The notes beneath the pieces were generated by a model. That model worked only from the letters and a program-made list of their open reading frames with translations, was not told the origin of the DNA and made no database searches. Shown piece by piece: positions 1 through 12,061 of a stretch of 64,000 nt of DNA; within the stretch, counting starts at the first letter, position 1; each line of letters opens with the position of its first letter. Position numbers and translations under genes: made by a program. Source of the stretch: Apophysomyces variabilis (taxonomy: Eukaryota; Mucoromycota; Mucoromycetes; Mucorales; Mucoraceae); assembly GCA_002749535.1 (NCBI GenBank), contig MZZL01000408.1, positions 219,300 through 283,299 of the forward strand. The letters are read 5' to 3'.

Positions 1-29
1 ATTGCATTCCTTTTTTTTTTTTTTTATAA

Positions 30-2262
30 TTAGGAACGGACTTGAGGGCTGCTATTCAGATCTTGCAGTGGATGGCTTTCAGAAAACGTATCACTTCGGA
101 TGAACCCGTCGCGGATCTGATCACGTTCCTCTTTTTCCTTTGCTTCCAACTCTTGTAGCGTTTCCGGGCCCCACTCTTTAGGGACAACAAGATTTAAGAA
201 AATCGCCATGAGCGAACCAATACAGTAGCCAGTATTAACTACGGTCACCACCGCGTTGATCAAGCCTTTCAGTCCTTCATTATCTCCGTTGTACTTGAAC
301 ACATTTGAGAACCAGCCTGGCGCGAGCATGACACCAAGACCCAACGCGAGCGAGCAGGTCACGATGAATCGGTCGCGACGTGTCCAAGGCAAGTAGGCCA
401 GGATACGGATACCCGAGACTGTGACAGAAGCAAATAAGAAGGCATTCATACCTCCCAGGACCGGTTTAGGGATAGCCAGGAAAACTGCAGAAACCTTGCC
501 AAAGATGCCATATAATAAAATGAAAAAACAGCAGAAATAGCCTGCCACACGGTTGGCACATCTAAGATAGAAAAAGATTTTAATGGGTAAGGAGGTGGCC
601 AATTCATCAACATCCTAAAGACCTTCCCCTTGTGTTACCTGGTCAAAGCTACGACAGCATTATTTTGGGCAAAGGTAACCAAAGGACTGATCGTCATACA
701 GGCTGCAATAAGGGAGTTGACTCCATCTGCAAGAAGACCGCCCTGCAGGCGGCGCTGGAAACGAGGGCCGTCAACCTCAACGCCGGACACATCACAAGAA
801 GCGGTAATATCACCTGCCCGATAATATGAGCATGCTAGGCTTATAAATGGATCCTGAGAAACTTACCGATACTTTCCAGCATATTATCTAAATATACAAT
901 CAGGAACGGTATGATTGCCGGTCCATAGACAGAGATCGGGAACGTCTTGACCCAGACAAATGTCACAGACGGCGCGGTTGAGATAGTACTACCATCCACA
1001 TAGCCACACGCTGCTGCAACCACTGTACCCACGATAAGACCAATAACAATCTGATATCCAGAATAAAAATCCATTTAGTCTTAACTGTCCACTCTTTCTT
1101 TTGCTAGTACTTGCCTGTGAACTTTTCATGAAAGGTGACCCAAAATTTTCGATCAATACAATTGTTGCAAATACGAGAAATCCGAGACCGATAAACTCAG
1201 GACTTCCCCATGGCAATGCATGAGGTGCATCAATATTAGGGCATTTAGAGTAAAAGCCAGTTGCTGGCATTGCTGCACATCCGCCTGACAAGAACATAGG
1301 TCGCTTCAGATATCGACTGGTCTGTGTTTGATCTTTCTGTCTCACTTACCACTTCCTCCTGCCCAATCGCTTAATGCGGTACTGATCACGGAGCATCCAA
1401 TCAAAAGAATGGTTGTACCAGAGACAATGGGTGGGAAAAGACGCTTGATCGTCTTCGGTGGCAAGAAGGACATGCCGATTTCGAAGATGGAGGTAAGCAT
1501 AGATGTACCGAGAATGGCACCCCAAGCACGTGGACAGGGCAGATTTTCGATTGTGCCATCTGGAAGGACTTGAGTAGGACAGTAGCCACTAGCATACATA
1601 TTCTTGATTACAGCTGCTGTAGCAGGAATACTAGCAAAATTAGGCCCCACCACGCTCAAAAGACCAGTGCCAATGTAATAGCCTGTGCAAATTCCCTTCA
1701 ATTTCAGTCTCGCTCAATTAAACGAGGGTATGCCAGGATTATACCTGTGCCAAATATTTTAAATCTGGTGATCTGGATCAGGGATAGCAGGGCCGAAGTG
1801 ATCAAGGCGGCAGATAAAAGATATTGTTGATCTTCCATTGTTAAATTCAGTGTGGTCGGCCCTGAGCCTGTCATGATAAGGATAGGTGTGACCACGCCAC
1901 TCACCCTTATTATTATTTTTGATTAAAAATATTTTTTTTTATGCATGAGCTTATGCCTTGTTATCTTTTTCCCCAACCTACATGGCCAATGAATGTTGAA
2001 ATCCGAGGATAATGGCAAGCACCAAAGGCAATCGACTGTTGAGACCCCAGAAAGGAACATGTTTCTTTTCCTTGACCAGAAAGGCTGGAAGACACATAGT
2101 TTTCCAGTCGAATTCGCCCCACCAGCCTTCCTTCGTCTTGACTTGTTCTTTCACGACAGTCCATAAGTTAGGAGGTGGTGTTGGTTTATATGCCTCGAAT
2201 TCCGGTCTGGATGGGATGCTCTCGGCATCAGGAATGCTCGGCGTCTGCCCTTTGGATTCCAT
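30..2262 (-). CDS. Uric acid/xanthine permease, UapA-type (NAT/NCS2 family)
   Basis: Plasma-membrane H+-symporter for uric acid and xanthine, by family. Seven exons join on the minus strand. The start at 2262 opens a hydrophilic N-terminus, followed by FQHSLAM, GVVTP, GTGYYIGTGLLSVVGPNFASI, IENFGSPFMKSS and the substrate-site region GGLLADGVNSLI. The NAT signature falls across the last intron as QNNAVVALTR, followed by RCANRVAGYFC. The charged tail EAKEKEERDQIRDGF is typical of the cytosolic C-terminus. Length is near 590 residues, normal for fungal UapA/UapC. Oddity: the signature's usual glycine (QNNG) is alanine at 656-658. Family is certain; exact substrate is inferred. Confidence 0.92.
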
Positions 2263-3563
2263 GATCCCACTGAGAAAACCGACATTTCTTCTCTCTCGTA
2301 AGGATTAGCACCACCCAATTTTTTTGCTGGGAATGGTCACGGCGGAGTTGACCGGTGAAGCGGGCAGGGGAGGGTACGGTACCTGTAACAAAGCCTTTGT
2401 TTCTATGCAATCGAACGAATATCGAAAGGATAGGTCTTATTTAGGTATGGTAGGATGAGACACACAGATGTGCAGTACAAATCATAGTTAGTTACCGGCA
2501 AAAGTACTATACTGGTAATAGGTCTATAGCAGATTTGTCTCTCATCAGCAATTTAATTCTCTCCTCCATTTTCTATCTTTATGTCCGTTTCCCCTTTAGA
2601 TCGGTATAAGTAAGACCGAGAAGCTTGTGCTGCACATTTGTAAATATGCCGAAAACGTCCTTGATATGGAACTCTATTTGAGCAGTAGCAATTGCTTCTC
2701 ATGTATTTCCAGACCTAGCCATCAATAGCGGCACATATGTTTATTAACTCGGTAATACGTAATAATGGCTAAGTTGGCCGAAGCAGTAAAAAATTTAAAA
2801 ACTTGGCTCCCTTCTAAAAACTCGCGCGTATAAAAGTGGAAGCAGCAAAGCAGGTTGCTTTCAGTAATGGTTTTGCTCAGACATCCACAGAGACTGATGC
2901 TTGATGATTAAGAAATGAGCATAAGAAACTATTTTTCTTTCAAGCGAGATCTTCTTTGGACCAAAAGTCAAGGCGAGTTGCTTGGTTGTTTTGATTTGTG
3001 ATTTCTTGTCTTTGAGAGTGACCACCTGTGCCTGCTCGATGAGATAAGTATGCACACTTAAGTCTTGATACAGCAATTTCCGGCTGGATATGTCGTCTCA
3101 GTTGGTCATTTTTCCTAGTTTACGGAGTGTTGCAAGCTGCCCCACTACATCCAGTAGAACGGGAGCTATCACAACAAGACTGGCTAATATTTAGCATATC
3201 GGGAATCAAGTAACGAATTCATTAGAGGACTATTTTTTTTTTAAACTATCCATTTCATCCAACTTTTCTGCAGAAAGCTGATATAGTGACCCGTAACATT
3301 TTCCAATGGTCAGAGTTTCGGATTCCTGATCAGACTTTGTCTTTAAAGTTTTGGTTGCTGTCAAGCTAACTTTGATTGACCTGCCAATATTACTTACTTT
3401 TCCTGTTCTAGTCCATGTTCGTAACGTACCTTTACATTGTGCCCTTTTATGGACAAGCTTTGATTGGCCAGTCAGCTATCCAATCACAAGATCAATGCAT
3501 GATTTAGAACGTCTATGCGACCGCAACCCTTTTTGACGCGTAATCGAAGTCTAAGTTTTCGAT
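2263..3563. other. Intergenic, no supported gene
   Basis: This is the upstream region of both flanking genes. A 71-codon minus-strand open frame at 2861-3076 starts on TTG and resembles nothing I know. A TATA-like TATAAAA lies near 2829. Nothing else is supported. Confidence 0.5.
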
Positions 3564-4647
3564 ATGGATACTTTTGTGCCTGCAGCAACATTTGATCCAC
3601 AGCTATTTAAGGGATCTATTCTCATTCTGGTATGATCAACCTTCACTAAGCTTTTGTCTTCAACTACTCATAATCCTACTTTTCAGCCTTCTGTTTCCAT
3701 CGGAAATGTTCCTCAGCTTACATGTGACCTTCTGATTCACACCCTTAAACTAGAAAGATGCGGGTTTATTGAGGATAATGCAGTCATGCCGGTAGCAGGC
3801 GGACGTGAGGAAGGTCAACCCGTCGGAATCGCTGTTCCTGTAGAAGGTAGCTTCGATCGTATTATGATCTAGCTATTCACTTTATTTACAGTGTTCCAGT
3901 CAGAGGATCATCGCTGGACAGTTATACAGCAACGAGCGCCTACTTTCAAGGTAAAAGATGTTTATGATCATGATTGAATAACCAATGTTAACACGACGGT
4001 AACCAGGATAAGCGCCAACAATTCATAAATAATCTCGTCACGTTCGTCGAAAGATACCAATTCTCTAATGTAATTATATTGACTAGTATGGATGCAACTC
4101 GCCGACTTGACATCCAGATCAACAGGTAAGCGCATCACTTCTAAATTGCAATGTATTTGACCTCTTTTTTGACGTTAGCGTGCCTTTCCGATTGCTATCC
4201 AATCCACCTACTAATGCAGTAGCAGAAAGGGCGCAGGCATTGAGTATTCCATACTTGGAAAATGTGGAGAAAACAGCAGAGCACGAAACGGGAAAGAAAG
4301 GAATACCAGCATTACCCGGTGCAGGAATTGCCCGACCGCTATTTGCTCGCCTCGCTGAGACCAATGTGCCCACAACACTATTCCTTATCTTCGCATTAGA
4401 GGGTGGTAAGTTCTGATTCTTTCCACTGTTGGTCTACAGCTTACCTTTTTCAAGACAATGTACCCGATAGTATCCAATTCGTCAACATGCTGAATACTGT
4501 GCTAGAATTAAAATCCGCCAAAGGTAACGATAGATGATTAAGGAATAAGTTACGAATAGCTTTTTAGATACTTCGACTGCATGGACGCCACCCAAAAGCT
4601 GGGAGTACCTGTTTGGCACCCCATTTAATGCTGAACTGTACCAATAA
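3564..4647 (+). CDS. Proteasome assembly chaperone 2 (PSMG2/Pba2)
   Basis: Helps assemble the 20S proteasome alpha ring as a heterodimer with PSMG1/Pba1. The start ATG 3564 gives MDTFVPAATFDPQLFKGS. The next exon carries PSVSIGNVPQLTCDLLIHTL, matching the family block PAVSVGNVGQLAIDLII. Later exons hold NVIILTSMDATRRLDIQI, PFRLL, a GIPALPGAGIARPLF block, FALEGDNVPDSIQFVNMLN and the terminal SWEYLFGTPFN, matching SWRLLFGSGLPP of the human protein. Five introns join cleanly. Length of about 260 residues is normal for the family. Confidence 0.9.
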
Positions 4648-5571
4648 ATTGAACATAATATGTCTTTATTGTACATCGTTTTGCAATAAGTTTTAATTCC
4701 CTTGATTGGAAAACGAGAATGCATCAAATCAGACTATGTCAGGTAGGCAAGTGTGTTGGATAGTGATCAGTGGATGTATCTTGTACTTGGTATGGCAGGA
4801 GAGAGGATGCAGGCACTTGTTCGATCTTTGGAGATAGTGTGTCCTAAGCATGTTCTGGAGCACAAAGAAACGTATATAGCGAGCCGAAAAGCATAGCTGA
4901 GGTTATGGGAATATACACACTATAAGAACTTTACTAGGGGGAGATCGATGTATCCCCACAACTGCCATAAATGCATGGATTGTTTCGCAGCATGAGCTGC
5001 AGGGACAGCACGCATAATATACTTTCAAGCTTAATTATTCGCATTTAGTTTTCATAACGGGAAAACAAGCCTTCTCTACAAAGAAGTTGTTTAATGACAT
5101 GCAGATGTAATGCATACGTGGGTAGTCTCGTCTCGGCGTAAGACAGCGTAGACAACGAAAACAGAAACTAAGAAAGAACGAAAATGAAAGAAAATGAAAG
5201 AAAATGAAAGTCTAATGCCATATTGCACCTGTAGACAAGTTAATAGGGTTATATATCTTTAATGTCTCGTAAATATGTGGAATGTCCTGCGATTAAAAAC
5301 TATTCCCAAATTTGAGTCCAAAGCAGTGTCAAATATCTGTCAAACTCAAATCGCGGCCACGTGTTCTATTCCCACAGGATCTGGAAAGATAATAGGAAAG
5401 TTTAAACATCATATGGGTTGTAAATACTTTTGTTCTTAATAAATCTGGAGCTAACGTTTATCACTGTAAAACTGGTGTTTCTCCTTGCAATAGTTAATCT
5501 CTATCACGCGAATCAGGGGATATCGGTGTCTTTTGGGGAAAGAAGTATACATTATTTGGTATTTCATACAA
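4648..5571. other. Intergenic between convergent genes
   Basis: No gene seen. At about 5180-5210 there is a short tandem repeat of AAAATGAAAG (three units). The rest is unremarkable AT-rich sequence between the 3' ends of PSMG2 and EB1. Confidence 0.5.
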
Positions 5572-6768
5572 TTAGAACGTCTCATCCTCGTATTCATCTT
5601 GAGCAAGTTCTTCCTCGGGTGGCACCTCAAATCCATCCTAAACCATAGTCAGTTCGCATCTTCTCAGTGCTGATAATAATCTCTTACCTCTGTACTGTAC
5701 AGAATGGCTTGGATTTCTTTCAGCACAGGTACTTCTGCATGCTCGTCTTCATGCTCCGGTTCCACTCCTTCCAACTGATCTTGCACCAAAATCTCAATGT
5801 CTCGCAATTTGCCAAAGTAGAAATCGCGTTCTTTTTCCAGCCCATCCACTGTCATTTTCAACTCCGAGATCTGCTTGTTCAGGTCGATGATCATCGAAGC
5901 AGAGTGGTTATCCAGCGCACTACTGCTGGCATTGCTTGAGGAAAGACGACCTGAGGTTGCCCGACTTGCGGTGCGAGCTGCTATCGAACGTCAATTATCC
6001 ATTAGAATTTTACATAGCTTATTTCTCCCCCTACTTGTTCCTGTAGCAGGCTTGCGTGCAGCACTGGGCGCTCCGGATCGAGTGGCTGTTTTTGGTCCTC
6101 CGCCCTTTCGTCTTTGAACAGCGTCATAAGCGCCTCCAGGGAAATTCTGATCCCAAAAACGTTTCACCCATTGCATAAACTCGAGATTATCTTGGAATTT
6201 ACATTTCAAAAGACGGTCAACGGGAACAACCTGGAAGAAAAACGCATAAATAGTCGGATCAAAAAAAATCACGCATTGTTGGTGATTCATACCTTATCAA
6301 TCCTAGCAAGGAAAAGGTGTAGTGAAAATAATATATAAGCATAACGTTGACCAAGTTATATGCAACGTACTTGTGTTTGTCAAAAGTGTGTTGAAGAACC
6401 TTGTAGTTGGCAATATATTCGTACTCGTGTTTCGTGTCGAACTTGACCTTACTCATATGGACATCGCCTATGGCATTCTTGCTAAGGTTTTCCCGAATAC
6501 TTCGTTCTTGTATACGTACCAAAGATTGAGTCCATAATTTGGCAGTAAGCCGCGCCTATTAAGTGAAAAATAGAACTTGATGTTTAATTTCCAAAAGTTC
6601 ATCATGGGACACAGCCGCGCCAAGAACTGTTATTGTTTCGCTTTCTACGACACCTCCTTTAGAGACATTCATGTAATATTTACCTGTTCCAGCCTGTTCA
6701 ACCTTGGTATAATTAATTTGCAATAAATCGTTTAACCAAGCAAGCAATTCAGTTCTGGATTCTCCCAT
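5572..6768 (-). CDS. EB1/Bim1 microtubule plus-end tracking protein
   Basis: Binds growing microtubule plus ends and recruits partner proteins. The N-terminal calponin-homology domain reads GESRTELLAWLNDLLQINYT, then AAYCQIMDSIFGDVHMSKVKFD, YEYIANYKVLQ and FQDNLEFMQWVKRFWDQNF. A basic Ser/Thr/Ala linker follows. The C-terminal EB-homology coiled coil reads LNKQISELKMTVDGLEKERD, then FYFGKLRDIEILVQ. The protein ends DEYEDETF, an acidic tail with a terminal aromatic residue like the EEY/F motif bound by CAP-Gly proteins. At least five introns. The start at 6768 gives the canonical N-terminus. Confidence 0.93.
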
Positions 6769-6979
6769 GTTTATTGGTTACAGTCGACAACGTCCTACTG
6801 CTGTCCAAAGCCAAAAAATGAACCAATGACGTCAGTCAACTTCATTTAAACATTATGAGCGTCTACTCGGATCGTGCCTTCGCACCAGCTATTCGCTCCA
6901 AGAACATCGTTTTTAGCAAAAATGACCTAGTTTAACACTTTAGTAGTGTAGTTTATGAAATCGCACCACTTTTACCAGC

Positions 6980-7576
6980 TCAATAAGCATTCGCAGACAT
7001 GCGCTCCTTCCATTTACAACGATAACGCAGCAAGGCAAAAATCATGATAAAATGATTATTATTATGCCCAAATCGACAGCTATCCATGTCAGGCACGAAG
7101 TACTCATGTTCTTCAGAGTTATTATCAACAACAACAGAGAAAAACTTAGGCTTCAGACTAAGCACTTGAGAAGTAGCCTTGCTAACAAGTGATTTTCTTT
7201 TGACATTGTCCTCTTCAGCACGCAGAATCACAGGAATCTGCTTCTCTTGTGGCTGCATATTGTACAGTGGACTTATCTCTGTAGCTTTCCGAAGATTGGC
7301 GCGAAATATTCCTGGTTATCCTCAGGGTTCGTAATGGATCCCCTTGTAAGAACTGCTATTTCTGAACGGCATGTTTATTTCTTCGTAACATTCCTGAAGA
7401 AATTGCTCGACTTCTCTGCAAAACGTTTTCAATTTCAAACCATAACTCTGCGGTTTTCCGCGGGCAATTTTCAGGGTACGCTTCTTTCTCGCTTCTACAA
7501 AGTGTCTTACACAGATCTTCTCATTGTTAGGGACGTAATACATCCTAGACCGTTCGAGCCATTTCGCTCGTGGCAT
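6980..7576 (-). CDS. Unrecognised small gene, possibly two exons
   Basis: No family recognised. The ATG at 7576 opens 84 codons rich in Lys/Arg (KICVRHFVEARKKRT) that end at a TGA. A 42-nt GT..AG intron (GTTCTT..CCAG) before the stop would join it to a second open frame ending at 6980 (IFRANLRKATEISPLYN, then HEYFVPDMDSCRFGH), giving about 180 residues. Alternatively a +1 shift at CCC-TGA-G would continue as EDNQEYFAPIFGKLQR and stop. The frame further upstream (to 7779) also looks protein-like, so this may be a decaying gene. Confidence 0.35.
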
Positions 7577-7579
7577 AGT

Positions 7580-8784
7580 AAGCGATTGAGCGAAGACGCT
7601 TTCTTAGCATAAGATAAGCCGTCGATATGACGGCATTTGATATTCTTGTTAAAGGCAAAGCAGCTTTTATGATCTGTCGATCGTTGACATTCATGATGAA
7701 AAAATTGATTGCTGGAAGAGGTATGGAGAGATAAATAAGGAGACACCTTGCTGCGTTTCCGGACTTTATATATTTTCAACTTCTCTCCATTTGCGAGTCA
7801 TACAAAGCTTTGCAATGCAATTGGTGTAACATGAACAAGGAGGGACGGGACGTTGGCTATTGTATTTCATGCTCTGCATAGTGTCTCGATTATGCGTATT
7901 GACGTAGATAGGATCCATGGGCCATACGGAATTCCAGCGCCATTAAATCATCCATTTACGTGAAAATATTGATATCCAAAGAGAGATTCGGTTTATCAAG
8001 TTGCCTGAGGAAGGTTCGGATTAAGTTTCTTAGTGGTCTCTTTCCTCTTTCTTTTTGTTTCTTATCTCTTTTCTGTGCTTCTTAGGTTATCCCTGTTTTA
8101 ATTATTCTTTCCTTGACTCATCCCAACAACTGCACTAACAAGACTAAAAACTACGTTTAGTATGAATCGATGACTTATAATATAAATGGAAAAAGATAAC
8201 ATCGCCTTATTATGTAAATATGAGAGGAAGACAGCATCCCGGAATAGAGCTGAAGAGGACTTTCTTCCGATCGTTATGCACGTTAAACCAAACGTGTAGA
8301 TCACTATATAATTAAAACAAAATACGCATTCCACAGCGCAAGTATATCCTATGCTTCAACGTGCAATATTATGAAGTAGGCGCAAAGATATAATTCAGAA
8401 CCTGTAAATTTTAAATAAAATTCGAACAACTTGGAAGCAACTGTAGCTATAGTGATTTATTGATATGTTTTATTGTAGCTGTATGCACCGGTAAGCTTTC
8501 CTAATAAATTATTGAGGGTGATGCTCACCATGGCTTTGCTTGTAAACGCTTGAATGTTTCTTGTGTCAAGAAATAACCGAGATGTCGACTAGCCATAATA
8601 ATGAAAATGTAAGTATGTTCTTGGCTCTCTAGGTTTGTGCTTTACTAAATATCTGTAATGCAAACTAAATTTTTCGCCAGCGCATACTTGGCTTTTACTT
8701 GACGCAAAGAAATGTAACAAGCTTTGCGAATAATTCCACAAAACCCAGTAACAATAATTGTGTGCCACGGTGCTGTGTTACAAC
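7580..8784. other. Intergenic, no supported gene
   Basis: AT-rich DNA with small chance open frames on both strands (for example 8098-8334 minus). I see no splice-joined coding pattern. Confidence 0.45.
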
Positions 8785-8895
8785 ATGCCGGTCCTGGAAA
8801 AGGCGGGCAAACCCATTCGTGACTTCAATTTAAAGCACTGGAAATACAAAATCTTTGGACGTCTGACGGAGCCTTCAAACTTGATCGATGGGTAA
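8785..8895 (+). promoter_or_regulatory. Upstream ORF overlapping the BMT2 start codon
   Basis: A 36-codon frame starts at ATG 8785 and stops at TAA 8893-8895. It ends inside the first codons of the next gene, whose ATG is at 8888 in another frame. Ribosomes starting here would pass the BMT2 start. The peptide is hydrophilic (GKPIRDFNLKHWKYKIFG). It could be regulatory or a chance ORF. Confidence 0.4.
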
Positions 8896-9814
8896 AGCCA
8901 AAAAGAAATTACCGATCACGGCAAAGCGCACAGAAGAAGGAAAACCTTTCAAACGTTCTTCTGTGGAGACAGCACGTCTGATTCGACGTTTCCATGTTTT
9001 AAATAAAGAGCTCGCCAAATGCCGACAGTCAAGCGAGCAGAATGACCAGGTGCGTAAACGACAAGCTGCCATTGAGGCGGAAATGGAATCAATGGGCGGA
9101 TTGGACTGGTATCAGAAGGCGTCGCAGCTGGGACAAAGCAAGAAACGGGGAGGAGACTCTTCAAAATGGCTCATAAAGACGCTCAAAGAAAAATGTGGTG
9201 AGCTTCTTGATAGCGCGACTAGACCTATCCAGGTTCTGGATGTGGGAGCAGTTGCTCCAGATAATTATAAATCATACGAATCGTGGATAAAAGCTAGACC
9301 GATCGATCTAAATCCGCAGCATCCTGACATTGAAAAGCACGACTTTCTATATTTGAACCCACCAGAAGAAAAGTATGATATCGTATGTCTGAGTCTCGTT
9401 GTCAATTTCGTAGGAGATCCTAAAGACCGAGGTAGAAGCATCACAACACAAACGGTGTTAATTGCTAACTTTAGTTTTGCAGGACGGATGCTTCTTCATA
9501 CCAGAGGTTTCTTATCCTCTCCTGTGCAAAAGGACCGTCTTCATCTCCTTTTTCTGGTCCTGCCGTTGCCATGCTTGAATAACTCTAGATATATGTCTCA
9601 CGAACATCTGTTATCGATGATGTCCTCAATCGGCTACTCGCGGTGTGTCCATCATCATTTTTCCAACAAGCTAGCATATTATCTTTTCGAACTTAAGGGC
9701 ATACCGAACACAACCATAGAATGGAAGAAAAAATTGTTGCCTGGGAAGGATGGCGGACAAAGAAACAATTTCTCGATCATAATGGAATCCAATGCATTTA
9801 AACGAACAGTATAG
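8888..9814 (+). CDS. BMT2: 25S rRNA adenine-N1 methyltransferase Bmt2 (SAMTOR-like)
   Basis: In yeast Bmt2 makes m1A in 25S rRNA in the nucleolus; the animal relative SAMTOR is a SAM sensor. The basic N-terminus MGKAKKKLPITAKR precedes a helical region and GGLDWYQKASQLGQSKKRGG. The SAM-binding fold follows: IQVLDVGAVAPDNY, RPIDLNPQHPDIEKHDFL, YDIVCLSLVVNFVGDPKDRG. One intron (9432-9482) splits DRG/RML; reading through it inserts spurious residues but no stop. Exons give 291 residues, close to yeast Bmt2. The protein ends with the substrate-side block NNFSIIMESNAF. Confidence 0.88.
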   Translation: MGKAKKKLPITAKRTEEGKPFKRSSVETARLIRRFHVLNKELAKCRQSSEQNDQVRKRQAAIEAEMESMGGLDWYQKASQLGQSKKRGGDSSKWLIKTLKEKCGELLDSATRPIQVLDVGAVAPDNYKSYESWIKARPIDLNPQHPDIEKHDFLYLNPPEEKYDIVCLSLVVNFVGDPKDRGRSITTQTVLIANFSFAGRMLLHTRGFLSSPVQKDRLHLLFLVLPLPCLNNSRYMSHEHLLSMMSSIGYSRCVHHHFSNKLAYYLFELKGIPNTTIEWKKKLLPGKDGGQRNNFSIIMESNAFKRTV

Positions 9815-10480
9815 GAAACGGTAAGTAGCTCCTCTCTCTTTTTCTCAATTCAATCCCGTTGAATACGAAGCAACCCGTATTAACCATCATTGTAGTATCG
9901 CCTGCTACGTAAAAGTGAATCAAATCGTTCTGGCAACAGTGAGACTACGTTCCACCAAATAGACACATGGATCACGGAGTAGAGGTTTGAGATGCAGTAT
10001 GTGTTGCATTATGGTATACATTATCCATGTTATTTACCAGGGGGCTGTGAATACGCTTGTAATGATACACAAAAAGTTGTTTGTAATTGAATGATTGTTA
10101 ATTTCATAGTTTAGGCCAGGGGAGCGAAATAAACGAGAAAAGTATAGATTATAGTTCGAATTAAGGAAACGGAGAAGTTCCATGCGTCTAGCAATAGAGT
10201 AATCATGCCAGAGGAAAAACCAAGCTATCGTTATACAACCGTACGACGAGGAAATACATGCCGGCTTGGCCACATTTGCATAAGAAGGTAGCGAGAAGAA
10301 CGTATCCAGCCGAGCATGGTGAAAAAACACTGCTCAATAGGGATCGATCAGCTCGGCTATGTTATCTGAAGCTTTTTACTTTGAATAGTACATTTCTTCA
10401 GGTGACGTTCAAAGAAAGGGCCCAAGACACTTCAAATGCAATAGCAACCATTTCAGCGTCACGCGTTCTGTTTGTTTGCT
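9815..10480. other. Intergenic, no supported gene
   Basis: Contains the BMT2 3' region and the upstream region of the OB-fold gene. Only short chance frames are seen. Confidence 0.45.
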
Positions 10481-10986
10481 ATGATACCTGGTAAACAATT
10501 ATTAGAGAGGGAGCGGAATGATTTAAGCTTGCCATAGCAAATCTCCACAACAAAGTTGCTTCTCTACATCCAGATCAATGGGGTGTTGAACTGGTTGTCA
10601 AAGTGGTGGAATTGCTAGTCTCGGTAGAAACGTCTGATGAACTATGTAAGTTTTTAATCTATGGAGCGTTTGGTGGGGATTTACTGACCAGATTGAAGCG
10701 GAAGGTAGTATTTGCGTGTCAGAGTACGTTGCCGGAGACGAGACAGGCTGTATCATCATTAAAACTACATCAGGTAAGGAGCATTTACTCTGTTCCGTTT
10801 ATGACATGATTCAAATGCTCTTCAGGCTTGACTATCGGAAAAAGCGTACGGATAAAAAACGGATATACAGAGGTGTTGGATGGTTACATGCGTTTAGTAG
10901 CAACTGATGTGGAGGAAGCTAAGGACGCCGTGGAACCCATGATGGACAACAACGTTTCGTCGATTAAATTCGTTAGAAAGCCGTAA
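10481..10986 (+). CDS. Small OB-fold nucleic-acid-binding protein (SOSS-B/hSSB-like)
   Basis: Four exons give about 120 residues. The small first exon (ATG 10481) supplies MIP, followed by NLHNKVASLHPDQWGVELVV, then VGDETG-type strand AGDETGCIIIKT, then LTIGKSVRIKNGYTEVLDGY and MRLVATD. This matches the single OB-fold layout of hSSB/SOSS-B and plant OB proteins (VVGDETGTI...NG...FKGxMRLxV), which bind single-stranded DNA or RNA. Exon boundaries used: 10491/10538, one intron ending in TTGAAG near 10700, and one ending in CTTCAG near 10826. Family-level call; the exact orthologue is unknown. Confidence 0.7.
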
Positions 10987-12061
10987 TGTTACATACAATC
11001 ATAACCATCCCTATCTTTCTGTAGTTAGCTGTTGGTAGTATCTTGTAGGAGACTTCAAGGTATAAACTGCGTACTATACCACGACACTGTATTTGAAAGT
11101 TTATTTCTGTTCTTGATCCACGGTAAAACATTACTCTACCATCCTCCATTGGGTGCCAGGCTGCGTATTCCAATATGCTCTTTCTTACTTATAAGCATGC
11201 TCTGTATATGGTCCTCGGATCGAACCCACGTAAAATGAGGAAATAACCGGGCTTTGAGAGATTAGCATATATACATCAATGTATAATTATGTTTTGTCCA
11301 TTTCCTGTGCTTGCTTTCTGCCGTCTCATTGCTTGTATCCGCATAAACGTAGATGAGGCGGCATTTCCTTAGAAATCCAGCATTAATTCAGACTTATCAA
11401 TCCGCGTTAGGACTAGCATTTAGTTATGCAGTTAAGGAAACATCCGTCTTCGAAATTGGAGCAACTGTTGTGCTTTAGTCGAAAAAATACGAATATTGAT
11501 CAACTTTATTCGAGACTGAGAATAGCAGAATTTAGCCGGTAAACAATTATGAACGTCTGTTTAATCATTTGCGTTTCTCCGTGCTGATCCTTGCGCAACA
11601 CAATTGCTTTGCAGCAAATAAACAAGGTTGCCTCTAAACAAGAAAGGTTCCTATCCATAATGCTGATAATTTTTACTGGTTCTACCTAATTGTTAGTGCC
11701 ATACGGTAAAGCAAAGATTTGGCAGACATATTTATGCATTATCATATTGCTTTGTGAGACTCTCAATTATCTTCATAAACATGCGTTTCGCATGTGAATA
11801 AATCTCCCTAATGCTGCTGAAAAAGTTTTGATGCATTTTGTGCAGATCTCATTGATTATTGGTGGAATTGTCAGGTCTCTATCTATTTCCGAGATTCTCC
11901 ATCGCCAGTTCACAACAAGGTTGCCGAGCAGAGTCCGGTCAACCGGACCGTGACGTGCTACTGGTTCAACTGAATTTCGCACCCCTTTCTGCGAAATAAA
12001 TCATGTGTGCACCATTAACTGCCCAGCTATTCCATTTCAGCCGTCTTTTTCCTAGTTCAAC
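10987..12061. other. Intergenic, no supported gene
   Basis: No coding pattern seen. A GGTTCGATCC-like box on the minus strand near 11217-11226 lacks a tRNA fold around it. Confidence 0.45.

Noticed and set aside
5170..5212. CRISPR-like or satellite repeat (AAAATGAAAG units)
   Set aside because: Three perfect 10-nt units without spacers; a simple microsatellite-like run.
7320..7335. Programmed +1 frameshift site (CCC TGA) as in ornithine decarboxylase antizyme
   Set aside because: The shifted frame ends after 16 residues and shows no antizyme similarity.
11140..11235. tRNA candidate from a GGTTCGATCC-like box on the minus strand
   Set aside because: The bases around the box do not form a T-stem and no matching acceptor or anticodon arm is present.
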